This document shows, piece by piece, positions 24,466 to 35,345 of a stretch of DNA of 64,000 nt. The stretch comes from Hyalella azteca (taxonomy: Eukaryota; Arthropoda; Malacostraca; Amphipoda; Hyalellidae), in contig NW_025932753.1 of assembly GCF_000764305.2 (NCBI RefSeq), positions 372,001 to 436,000 on the forward strand, written 5' to 3'. The notes under the pieces were generated by a model. That model worked only from the letters and a program-made list of their open reading frames with translations. It did no database searches and had not been told where the DNA came from. Position 1 is the stretch's first letter. The number at the start of each line of letters is the position of its first letter. The translations under genes and the position numbers were made by a program.

Positions 24466-26085
24466 GGGAAGCACCAGACCTGCGTATACGGCGCGACTAA
24501 ACAAAGAAGTCGCGTAATTTAAATTGATTAAGTAAAATAAATTGATTAAGATTGACTGCTGCTACTACAAACAAGCACTGCGTGCATGGGGCGGCTCATT
24601 GCCTGCTTGTTGGGCTGCTTGCATGACGCCGGCGTCGTCATTTTGACCTTGAATGCAGCGTCTGCCTTGCTCCATGTTTCTTTTTTTTGCGGATGCGAAG
24701 CCGTAGGGCGAGGCTCTCCCTACTGTTTTATCTTTTTTTTATTGCGATAATGTCCTGCTATAAATATTTTATGTTGTCTAATGTTACATCAGCCATCGGA
24801 GTCAAATGTATTACAAATCCAATTAAAATGTGTGTATGGAAGGTTATCTCATGCACTTGATTAATTTTTAAAAAAATACCACAAAAATTGGGTTTTGTTG
24901 TTTTAAACATTAATGTATTCAATGAACATCGAGCTGATATAGTTTCATCAATATAATGTTTGTTGAAAAATGACCTGCTCAAGCTGTTGCTAAAAACTAG
25001 TTTGTGTGTCCAGACTTTTTCTCCCTGGTTTTATAGCTGTCGAGGAAGAGACGCCATGTGCGTGCTTGGCGCTCTGCCATGTAGCGCGTACAGTCGTATT
25101 TTATTCTTGTTTCATAATCGTGTTTTTCCGTTACCTCCTCTAGATCGTTTATTAAGACACAATTATCGTTTATATTTTAAGATTAAAGTTTCGTATACGT
25201 ATCAATCTTTTATTCGGCGGGAATACTTGTAGTTGTCAGGTGAGAATAACCAAAAACATATTACTTATGTTGACCACTGTAGTTTATTTTATAACTGATA
25301 TTGCTGGAGGTCGATGCTACTAGTGTTATGAGCAGGCATATTGATAAACAAACCTTAAGTCGAGCTAATTTTGCTCTGAATGCTGCGGACTGTTTTTATT
25401 TGTTAATTTTGAAAATCGTAGGTGGAGACTTGCCCAAATTTTTAACTCAGAATTTCCCAAAAACTTATTTATCTCTTTTATTCAATAGCACAGTGACTTT
25501 TTCAAGCAAGTGCGAAATAGCAAGCTCTTTGGTCAATGGTAGCAATGATGGTTGTTAATTACTGTTTTTAGTACGAGAAGTGCGACTTCAAGAAACACTC
25601 TTCCATGAGAATTACACTATAAAAATCACGTTTTATCAACGTTAGTCAAGTGTCAAATGTCTGGTGGGACTAAAGTGAAGTTTTTGAGTCGACTTATTTT
25701 TATGCCAATATTTTGTTGGTTTTGGGTGAAAATCATTGCTAATTCTTATTGTTGAGACATTTACAGATTGAAATATAATTTTGACGGTGAGAGGAGCTCG
25801 CCAAGAAGCTGTAAACCTGGAAACTTGATCTTGTCGTCTACGTTCATCTTTTCCGCCTTTTCAAGCATCTATAGTCTAACTGCAGTATAGTTTGTCGGAA
25901 TTTTGGTACTCTTACTATCTATTATTCGGCTAAATAATTGGAGTATTCTGAAAGAATTTGTGAGTTATGTTTTGTTGAAGCTATTCGACTCGAGCCCAAA
26001 CTAATTTTACTTACATTTCGTTATTTCTTTCTTTCCGATATCGACCACTATTCTTCTGATTTTAAAGCCGATTCGCATTCATTAA
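24466..26085. other. non-coding, nothing firm
   Basis: AT-rich. Frames of 60-90 codons (24960-25232, 25301-25558) lack support. Confidence 0.5.
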
Positions 26086-26822
26086 GGGTGATAAAAGCAG
26101 GCATTGTTAACACACCTGCACTTACTTTATAGTAGAAGGTTATGAGAGCAGACATTTTACGCACACCTGTGCTTCATAATAGAAGGTGATGAGAGCATAC
26201 TTTGTTTACACAGCTGTGCTTTATGATAGACGATGATAAGAGCGTACTTTGTTTGCACACCTGTGCTTTATAGTGGAAGATGATAAGAGCCTTGTTTGAT
26301 TACAGACCTGTGCTTCATAGTAGAAGATGATAAGGGCGTAGTTTGTCCACAAACCTAAACCTGTGCTTCATAGTAGAAGATGATAAGAGCGTAGTTTGTT
26401 TACAAACCTAAACCTGTGCTTCATAGTAGAAGATGATAAGAGCGTAGTTTGTTCACAGACCTAGCTGTGCTTGGAGTAGAAGATGATAAGAGCGTGGTTT
26501 GTTTTAGTAGAAGATGATAAGAGCGTGGTTTGTTTACAAACCTGTGCTTCATAGTAGAAGATGATAAGAGCGTAGTTTGTTTACAAACCTGTGCTTCATA
26601 GTAGAAGATGATAAGAGCGTAGTTTGTTTACACACCTGTGCTTCATAGTGGAAGATGAGAAGAGCGTAGTTTGTTTACACGCCTGTGCTTTATAGTAGAA
26701 GATAATAAGAGCAGGCTTTGTTTACACACCTGTGCTTCATAATAGAAGATAAGAGCAGGCCTTGTTTACACACCTGTGCTTCATAGTAGAAGATAAGAGC
26801 AGGCCTTGTTTACACACCTGTA
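26086..26822 (+). repeat. about 47-bp minisatellite with GATA, forkhead and E-box cores
   Basis: About fifteen units of TTTGTTTACAAACCTGTGCT plus TCATAGTAGAAGATGATAAG and AGCGTAG. TGTTTAC occurs nine times, GATAAG about eleven times and CACCTGTG in several units. The array begins diverged near 26086 and is most regular from 26530. Confidence 0.88.
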
Positions 26823-26960
26823 AAATAAGGCTGGTGTGGCGGTGTCCGGCAGCTGAGGCTGCGGTTCACCTCATTGCAGAGCGGTCGCCGGCATGCGTGC
26901 TCCGCGCTACCGCTACCGGAACCCATTGAAGAGCGGTCCGGTTGCCCGCTGCCTTACACC
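26823..26960 (+). other. GC-rich CpG patch
   Basis: A short GC-rich stretch (GGCGGTGTCCGGCAGCTGAG, CGCCGGCATGCGTGCTCCGC) between two tandem arrays. No open frame or splice signal is convincing. Confidence 0.5.
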
Positions 26961-27225
26961 GGCTTGAGACGAGACGCGCTGCGTCATTCCTTGCTTGGCT
27001 CTATGTATAGTTTTTTTTACCCTGAATAGGCTTGAGACGAGACATGCTGCGTAATGCTTTGCAAGTTCTCTGTTTGATTATTTATTCATGAATCGGCTTT
27101 TGATGAGACTAGGTGCTAATGTTCAGCATGGCCGTAATTTTTTTTGTTTTATAATGAATTGGCTCAACACGAGACTAGCTTCGCAATGCTTAGTGTGGTT
27201 ATTTGATTTGTTTAAAAATTGCTGT
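26961..27225 (+). repeat. about 67-bp tandem repeat, four diverged copies
   Basis: Copies start GGCTTGAGACGAGAC or a variant at 26961, 27029, 27095 and 27161, each ending in a T-run and ATGAAT. Confidence 0.7.
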
Positions 27226-27821
27226 GATTACATTCACGCTGTGTTACAAATTTTGACGTCGTAAAATGTGAGTTAGTGCTGCTTACCAACCGAGAATTAT
27301 TTGTAAATCTCGATATTATTATCATTGATAAAATAGTGTTCGAAATGCTTAGCAATTTAAAATGAAAAGTATCAGAAATTTAAATCTTAACATATTGATG
27401 ATACATTAAATTATAAATAATGATAATTGTATCTTCACACATAGACGTAATTTTTTTGCTAATGACACGCTGTTTTTGTACAGACAACCGGTACGTAAAT
27501 AAGCATATACTCTTCATAACGGGTGCAGTGATATTATGTACAACAGCCGTGTTGCCGTGGCGTGGTCATTGGTCGTAAACTTCAATACTTTTCTCTGAAT
27601 GCTGCCCGGAGCGCCCGGTCTCCATGTCGACCTTCCAATTGTATTATTTTCATCGATTTGCACTCAACTGACGGAACGCGGAAGCTTATTTCAGTATTTA
27701 CTGTGAAAGTTTATGCTGTATCTTTATGTTTGAGTTGCTTTTCATATTGTGCAACAATGCTGAAGAAAGTTTTAAATGCTGTGTCATCTGTGGTATCCAT
27801 GAAAAGTTACCTGAACTATTA

Positions 27822-27908
27822 GTAGCATTGTGACCATGAGGACGAAGTTGTTGCCGAGGCTCAGTAGCATTGTGAACGTGAAGACGAAGTTGTTGCCGAG
27901 GCAGGAAA
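27822..27908 (+). repeat. 42-bp direct duplication
   Basis: GTAGCATTGTGA, then GAAGACGAAGTTGTTGCCGA in two tandem copies with few changes. Confidence 0.7.
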
Positions 27909-28474
27909 TTTCTGCTCGATTTATTTACGACGCAATTTAAATAGTTATTCGGCATAAGGTTCCATCCTCGTATGTTCCAAGCGTGTTACGATTTTTGTTT
28001 CGTAACCTCGCTTACGGCTCACGTCAAACACCCTATATGACAGTATTAGAAACTGGAAGTTTTGACGTCAATTATCGTAGTAGCTATTTCCTGTCCATAC
28101 TTGCGTTTTATATAGAAGTCTGACCTATAATCAAATTCAGCGTTGCATTGCTGAACGAATGCACTCTTTAAATATAGCTCGTTGTGAGCACAAAGCCACC
28201 TACTCCCACAGGCAAATGACGTTGAACCAACGATTAATCGACGTTATTTCAATGTCATGTGTGTGGTAGATGCAAGCTCTTTTGTAGCGTCGTTTTACTG
28301 CTGGGCGTTGGAGGCGAGGTGGTATGAGGGCCTCCTGCCATCACAACTCGTGTGCTAAATACGGGCTCAGAAACTCGGCGAAAGTTAGCACTTCCTATCC
28401 TCTTGCTCTGACTTCCAACTCGCTGCCCGGGCCGCTGATATCAAGCTGGACGCATGTAATTATGCTAGTAAATT

Positions 28475-28620
28475 ATCTAAATATTCTGAGATCAAAAAAA
28501 GCAGTCTCTATGTGCCTATGATAATTGAATAACCGGCAAATTTTATATTCTAAGATCAACATAAGCAGTCTCTACGCCTATGATAATCGAATAAGCGGCC
28601 AATTTTATGCTAATTAAGCA
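28475..28620 (+). repeat. about 75-bp direct duplication
   Basis: TTCT.AGATCAA, AAGCAGTCTCTA, GCCTATGATAAT and GAATAA.CGGC occur twice in the same order. Confidence 0.65.
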
Positions 28621-30068
28621 GCAGATTCATTTTTCCTATTCCACGTGAATTACCTAGTATCTGAATGATAATTGCAAGGCTTAATTAATCACTGATGGAC
28701 AATTGGTGCGTGTTCACAGAGAATTCCTCTTTTCATCTGACTGCTGCTCTATAGATATTGTTTACACTGTAATTATACGTTTCATTTCTTTGCCCAATCC
28801 ATGTACATTAAATTAAAAGTGATGGTGTATTCACGTGGATTCGGTTGCATATGAAATTATGCATCAGATGCTGTGCTCATATATTTATACCTTTGTCAAT
28901 GAATATATTTTAAAAGCTGATTGCGCTTTAGTTTTTCGTAAACTTGAATAATATTCTACTATTTAAACGGAATCTACATGATTCCGACGCGCCCATGCTT
29001 TCATGGTTAGTTGAATTTATCCGTCGTATTTTACGCATTACACAGTGAGCTCTGTTACAGCAATTACTGAGTTTACTGGAAAAATCTTTTTGTAAAAACT
29101 ACTGTTATTTTTTTCAAGCATCAGAAGTGTGGCCAGAATTTTGTGTAGCGGCTGAATTCATCCTGAGAAGTCTGCATGAGTTCGCTCACTCCAAGCTTGA
29201 GGGCTTCATTCATGAGCTTCCCTAAATTTTGTTCCCATTCTATATGCAAAACTCGTCTGCGTCCAACCTACTTATAGCGGTCGACATTATTTACCGCTTG
29301 GTGCAGCGATTATCGCTGCACTTGACTTTAGTGACTTGAATGACTAAATATATAATTAATATTTCCTTCTTGTAGCGGGTTGTTTGATCATCGCAAATTT
29401 CGAACATTGCCTATTTTCTGTATATTTACTATATTTTTGTAGATTTTTGTATTTTTATATATTTGTATAATTATTTTTTTCTGTGATTGATCATGGGGAA
29501 TCTTTTGGAAGAAGGTTATATTCAATCAAGAAAAATTACTATAATCTACTGACCGTTCAAAGGATTTATTTTTGTTCACTGGTTTTAGCGTTGAATAATA
29601 CGAGACATGTAACAAATGTCATGCATGGGGTGATTAAAGCATCTAAAATGAAAATCGTTCACAAGAGGTATGAACAAACTTCAGCTGTATACATGTTTTA
29701 CTATTCCATAATTTTGTGATATAACTGGACCAATTCTTATTTATTTCATATCAAATCCATCTGATCCAATATATTTTCCCTAACTAACCTCAAAAATCAG
29801 TGATTAATTCAAGCGATAGGCAGCACAGGTGGTCAACCTTTGAATTGAATGCTTTGAAATTCTTCTTATCGAACTTGCATCACAACTTTTGGTATGCAAC
29901 TTGCATAGAAACTCTGACGGAGTTTCATATGCCATGGATGATTATTGAACTGCTGCAGTATAAAAGCTGATCACGAACCCGGCAGTTCCTCTGGTCTATG
30001 ATGGCTCTCGCTAAATTGCCGAGCGATCCTTTGTTCTTTGAGGTTTCTTCCCCGTTTGATTCGTGAAG

Positions 30069-30172
30069 TTGGTGCGACTTAGAAAGAAAACTGTGGATTT
30101 TGACCAAGAGTTGAGCAAGCGTCTTGCTCGATATATGCATGCGGGAGCGAAGCCATGTTTTATAAATGCGAT
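30069..30172 (+). CDS. candidate exon of an unrecognised gene
   Basis: A T-rich tract and GTGAAG acceptor precede 34 open codons ending at a GTAAGT donor (30173), phase 0 in and phase 2 out. The peptide is basic: LRKKTVDFDQELSKRLARYM then HAGAKPCFINA. The reading is reasonable but could be chance. A minus-strand open frame covers the same bases and has no better support. Confidence 0.22.
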
Positions 30173-31021
30173 GTAAGTGGATTATATAAATATAATATGA
30201 AATATTGTCATGTAGTTAAATGCGGCTCATGAAAATTACAATTTTGTTGCTAAGTAATATATGCCATATTTTCATTAATACTTAAACTATTCAAAGTAAG
30301 TATTTACATTCGCTATTTCATTTTTAAACCTTGATTGGCTCAAGCTGAACATGAGTTTCAGAGGCCTTCTCGAGGCTTAATATAGAGAGAAAGTTTGGCA
30401 CTGAAACGCTGAGTGCAGATAGGGCAAAAAGCTCTGCAGTGAGTAAAGTGATGCAGCTGCTCCGTAATAACGGTGGTCACCAAAGCGTGGATTATGGCTG
30501 CATAGTTCGTCTATAGTACTTACGATCCAGCACTCGAACGTTGTTTACGAAACTGCTGTGTTGCCGTTACTCGTGATGTTCACCGTAGAAATTACACGCT
30601 AATGGATGCGGCTTGTCTAACTCCCATTAACTATGATAAATGATCTCCATTGCTGCGGAATGTGAACGCCAAATAGGTTTTGTGGCAAATAAAGGGCTAT
30701 TTACTTAAGAAACGTGTGCAGTTATTATGAAGGGCGACAACTTTAACAATAATATTGGTTACATATATAGGTTTATTTTGCATTTTGAAGGACATTTCGA
30801 TGTAAAACAGCTAATTACTTTTCAGAAGATTTAAAAATATTGAAGTACGACTTTATGATCTATCGATTGAAAGTGGTTTGTTTGGATATAAGCAGTTATC
30901 CATGCATGCATAAATATCAGAATGAAGTACATAATTTCACGTAAAAAGCATAGAAAATAAATATTTGAACGAAAATATTTTTGCAGTGACTTTCCGCATT
31001 ATGATTTTCAGGTGAACTCGC

Positions 31022-31092
31022 TAAGTTATAATTTCTCAACAAGTTTACATTATTTCAGTTATAATTCCTCAACACGTTTGGATTATTTCAGT
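31022..31092 (+). repeat. imperfect direct duplication
   Basis: GTTATAATTTCTCAACA then TTATTTCAGT occurs twice within 70 bases. Confidence 0.5.
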
Positions 31093-32866
31093 GTGTGGCG
31101 AACAAAGACGCAATTACTGGTCTCATGACCACATTATTAATGTGGTGCCTGGCGCACCTCTTCATTAGAGGTAACTAGACCATGACTTCTCGTGTTCCTT
31201 TCTAATGTGTCCGCTGCAGTTGATGATAAATCACTTCTATGTTGCTGTTGCGATCGTTACAGTCAAACCCTGCATGAAATGTCGACCAGAGCGTAAGGAA
31301 ATATACGCAAGTCTCAAAGCCAGTCAGCGTCACGGTGAAAATAATCTAGTGAAATAATTTTTCTTACAATTTGATCGTCCATCCGACCATTTCCTGAACT
31401 AACAAAAAATGTGACCGTGTTTCTTGTTACGGATGACGAGGCCGTTTCTCTTTTAAGGTTGAATGTTTTCTTTATGTATTCTTTCTTTTGTTGCAGTTCC
31501 ATCAGGGTGCATCATGTCAGTTGACTATATAATATCATATATTCAATAAATTTATTTTCTCTTATGGCCTTAAAACACTTCCTATCACGATCCTGCTGCT
31601 GAATTATATTTTTTTAGTTCACTATGAATTTGTTTAAGTATTGCATTTCATTGCATTTTTTTCTTATTTATTGTATATACGTAGAACTAATATTGCTCAT
31701 GAATTTGCAATTGTTTAAAATTTCAATTGTCAGTTTTCACATTTTGACTCTTGTCCTTAAATTAGGATATACATTCGATGAACGTGAGATCATTCTACTA
31801 TTTATCTCCTGATGATATCTGTGCAATTTGACATCGATCGGAGATAAGTTCGTTGATCTTTTGAAAATTGTGATGGTCAAACTCTCTCAGTGGTTTGTTG
31901 AAGTTATCCTATGCTTTGGCCTAATATATAATGATATTATTAATAATTGGTCGATATGCTTGGTAACTTTGTAGCTATGATACCCATCAGGTCTCATGGC
32001 AATTGAGTTAGGAGTCATGCGGTGCAGTGCAGCTTAGCATGTCTGTCTCTGCAGCACTTCACTGCTCGGTAGTCTGTTCAGTGTCTCGCGTCTGCACCTG
32101 TCTGTATATGTTGACATCACGCGATGTGGTCTCCAGATTGGGCATAATACATGCAATGGTGCTTTAGAGGTGTGGAAATTCTCATTAATAGTACAGAAAT
32201 AAACAGTGCACGTAAAACGTACGCGTACTCATAAATAGTAAGCGGATCGTAAAGTTTCTTGTGCATACGACAAAAAAAATGAACAAAAAATAACAATTTG
32301 GTATTGACGAGAGTTTTTGCGCCATCAATCATCGGTTGTTGCCAGTTGAGATGAGACACGTTCAAAAAAAGCCATAAGGCTGCCTGAAACGAGCTCATTT
32401 ATTATCAGCACGGTAAAGCGTACCTATGCAAGTTTGGTGCAGGATTCAGATGATCAAACCTTGGGCTGACTTGCTCACATTGTAAAATATAAATAGGTTT
32501 ATAAAATCTGTTTGATAAGTTGAGTCAACTCGTTAGTGATTTGTTGTTCAAAATAAATCTGAATTTACTTTTCTACAGGTAAAATTAATATTAAAATGAG
32601 TTTTTTTTTATTTAGGTTCAGCATGGCCTGACTATAGGAGAGATCACACTCACAAGACAATGGACCTTATGTTGTAAATTTTAAGATTCTAATACTGCGA
32701 GGGTGAACAAGTTTCTCTCATCGACTTCCCCCCTTAGCTTAACTGCACGGTCGTCCTGAGATGTGCGAGCTATTTTCTCTTCTGGATTGCTAGGTGCTTG
32801 GGCAGCGGCGTGCGGAGCAGCTTTCTGCGCTGCAAGCGACCGACTTGTCGTGTCGGTGCCACCGGC

Positions 32867-33148
32867 CAGGGTTGCCTCAGAGTGGCAAGGCGAAAGGGCC
32901 GAATCATCTCACAAAAAATTCCGAAAGGCGCCAAATTTAAACGTTTATTAGTAAATTTTTAATCTGCGGTGCAAAAATTGGAGTTTATTCGTTGAAAAAA
33001 TGGACCCAAATCGTTTTTATCCATTAAGAATATAATAAGTTTAAGGCCTACATAGATTTTTGGCCAAGGAAAATCTTTTTGGAAAATCCTTTTGGAAAAT
33101 GGCCAAGGCGTCCAATTTGGCCTGAAAAAGGTCCATCTGGCAACCCTG
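32867..33148. mobile_element. hAT-like MITE with CAGGGTTGCC termini
   Basis: It begins CAGGGTTGCC at 32867 and ends GGCAACCCTG at 33148, perfect 10-bp inverted termini about 280 bases apart. The inside is AT-rich with Leu-coding-free low complexity such as GGAAAATCTTTTTGGAAAAT. I see no clear 8-bp target duplication, so the superfamily is only suggested by the termini. Confidence 0.5.
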
Positions 33149-33782
33149 CATGGTGACCGCTGCTTTTCTGGCGGACCGGCCCAGCAGAGAAATCTGCGTG
33201 TGCTAAATTCGCGTGGTGCTCCCTCCACCTATAGACGTCTTGCCAACCTGCGTAATGTTGCCAGTAACAATTGTGCTTTACATCCTTAGAAAATACAATT
33301 GGCGTTGAAAAATAAAAGAAATATCGAAACTTGGAGTGGAAAATAATCTAATCTGAAGAATTAGTTTATGCAATTATTGACTATATTGCGAAGACAGTAA
33401 ATGGGACTCATCAAAATGATCACACCACGTATTCATATGTTTGAATACGAAGCTTAAGTACAGAATATGTCGACGCGTGTGTACGATTGTTTTCGCTTGA
33501 CGTCTTCTCGTCAAGGTTGGCATAAAAAATGTATGCGTAATAAGCTATTAAGAGAACGAGTGTGAGAGAGATCTGTAGTGCCCATATGAGGCAGAGGTGC
33601 CCTGTTCCTTTTTGTCGTGACCTTTTGTGATGCCTTCTCTAATGCCGACGCTATAGGCACTAATGCACCAGCTGCTGCGTGCACTCGGAACAATAAGTGG
33701 GTCAAATTGTCCAAAGAGTGACACACTTGTTTGCAAGAATCAGTGGCAATGACTGGCTCATATTTTCTTAACATCTTTTACC

Positions 33783-34090
33783 ATTTTTAGCGCATTTTCT
33801 CATTTATGGAAAAAATGCACTATTGTGCTCGCCATGTCCGTCCGTCTGTCTGTCCGTCCGTCTGTCCGTCCGTCTGTCCGTCCGTCTGTCCGTGACCTCA
33901 AGTTTTCGTCAACGAGAAAATGCGCTCTCTGTCACTCACTGCAGTGAGTACTGAGTTAAGTTTTTACACACAACACGAGCAGTGAGCGGACGTAGCACTG
34001 ATACGCTCTTTGGCCTTGCCAAACTGGGTTAGGATGACCCACAAAGGGCCAAATGTTCATCGCTATTTGGACAAAGTCTCACTCATTTCT
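33783..34090 (+). mobile_element. foldback element, fullest copy, with 3' extension
   Basis: AGCGCATTTTCTC (33789-33801) and a perfect inverted copy, GAGAAAATGCGCT (33914-33926), flank GCACTATTGTGC, CTCGCCATGTCCGTC and a (GTCC/GTCT)n microsatellite (33836-33893). The palindrome ACTCACTGCAGTGAGT is at 33934. From 33974 it continues with ACGAGCAGTGAGCGGACGTA and about 115 further bases that recur alone at 4220-4335. No open frame; non-autonomous. Confidence 0.75.
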
Positions 34091-34687
34091 GTGAGTGTAG
34101 CAAGGCAAGCTGCGTCTTATCCGCCATCGGATCTATCGATTCATTGTATAGATGAAGCACATTAAACGGATGCTTAATAAAGATAACAATGCAAATGACC
34201 ATTTATTGCAAGTAGCTTTAATTTTTCTCATTTTGGTGCGCTAATGGATCAGATTTGATTCTCTTCGATGTTACTCACTGGTTGTATATTATATGTTAAA
34301 ATGAATGATGGGAAAAAGTATCTCATGGTAATGATGTCAATTGCGTCGCGTTCATGAAGCCTTGACATTGGTGCATGTTCAGCTCTGTTGCTCATTTTGA
34401 CTCGTTCACGTCAGGTTTCGCCCCCAGTATATATGTACGATATACCTCCATTAATTGTATTACGATTTTAATTTCAAAATTTGGATGCTGTTACTGACTC
34501 TCTGAAGTGTTTTAAAATTCTAGTTTTTATTTAAACTCGTGCTGCCGATTGCAGGAACAGTTTATGAAAAATGAATTGAATACTCATTTGAAGCATCCGT
34601 TCACGATGAATGAATATAATTTAAATTCTATGTAGCTTAAGTTATTTTTTAATGAAAATCAATATCATCTAATCAGAAGGATACAAA

Positions 34688-34724
34688 TAATCCTTTAGTA
34701 AAGTAAAACTTTACTAAAGGATTA
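34688..34724 (+). repeat. perfect 16-bp inverted repeat with 5-base loop
   Basis: TAATCCTTTAGTAAAG and its exact reverse complement are separated by TAAAA. The stem is too short for a microRNA precursor. Confidence 0.85.
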
Positions 34725-34948
34725 AATAAAGTATATTTAAAGGAAGGAAGTAAACTTCTCACGATGATTTCAAATACCTTAGGCTCATATCTACCTTTAG
34801 ATCATTAATATGTAATACAGATAAAATCAAAATACAGTAATAATGTATGTGTAACAGATTCATCAGCCTGTTGAAGTTGTCTACCTTCAACAAAGAAGAA
34901 AGAAGGAAAGGAAGAAAGGATCATGCATAAAATTCCTGCTTGAGTGTT

Positions 34949-35050
34949 CAGGACTGGAGTGGAGTGGTCTACACTTGAGATGCATGCAGTCAGCAGCGTC
35001 AGGACTGGAGTGGAGTGGTCTACACTTGAGATGCATGCAGTCAGCAGCGT
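34949..35050 (+). repeat. exact 51-bp tandem duplication
   Basis: CAGGACTGGAGTGGAGTGGT, CTACACTTGAGATGCATGCA and GTCAGCAGCGT repeat without a single difference at 34949 and 35000, so the duplication is recent. Confidence 0.92.
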
Positions 35051-35269
35051 CAGGTTGCTCTGCTAACAGTGCGAGCTGCGATGTCGTGTGTGGATAGCTC
35101 TCAGAGGGAAAGTTAAGACACTAACTTTCTCTGACGACTCGAATGTTAACACTACCCTGCCTTCTTTATATGCCCATAACCGTTCGATAGTCGAGCTGCA
35201 CCCTTCCCTATTTATTTGATCGCCCATTTTTTGCGGATGCCATCACAGTGAAGCAGTTCCCGTTCAAGT

Positions 35270-35345
35270 ATATGCCGGCCAAGTTTTTTCTATATACTCC
35301 TTGTTCAAGCAAAAATCGGAAAAAAATCAGTTATCCATAGTTAAG
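35270..35345 (+). CDS. candidate exon of an unrecognised gene
   Basis: After an ATCACAG acceptor near 35249, or a later AGCAG, an open frame reads VPVQVYAGQVFSIYSLFKQK then SEKNQLSIVK, up to an AAG/GTGAGG donor at 35346. With the earlier acceptor it would accept the phase-2 end of the 30069-30172 candidate. The acceptor lacks a strong pyrimidine tract. Confidence 0.18.

Larger units (their letters stand above)
28621..33782. other. long AT-rich stretch
   Basis: Apart from the candidate exon at 30069-30172, the duplication at 31022 and the MITE at 32867, I see no gene or repeat. Confidence 0.45.
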
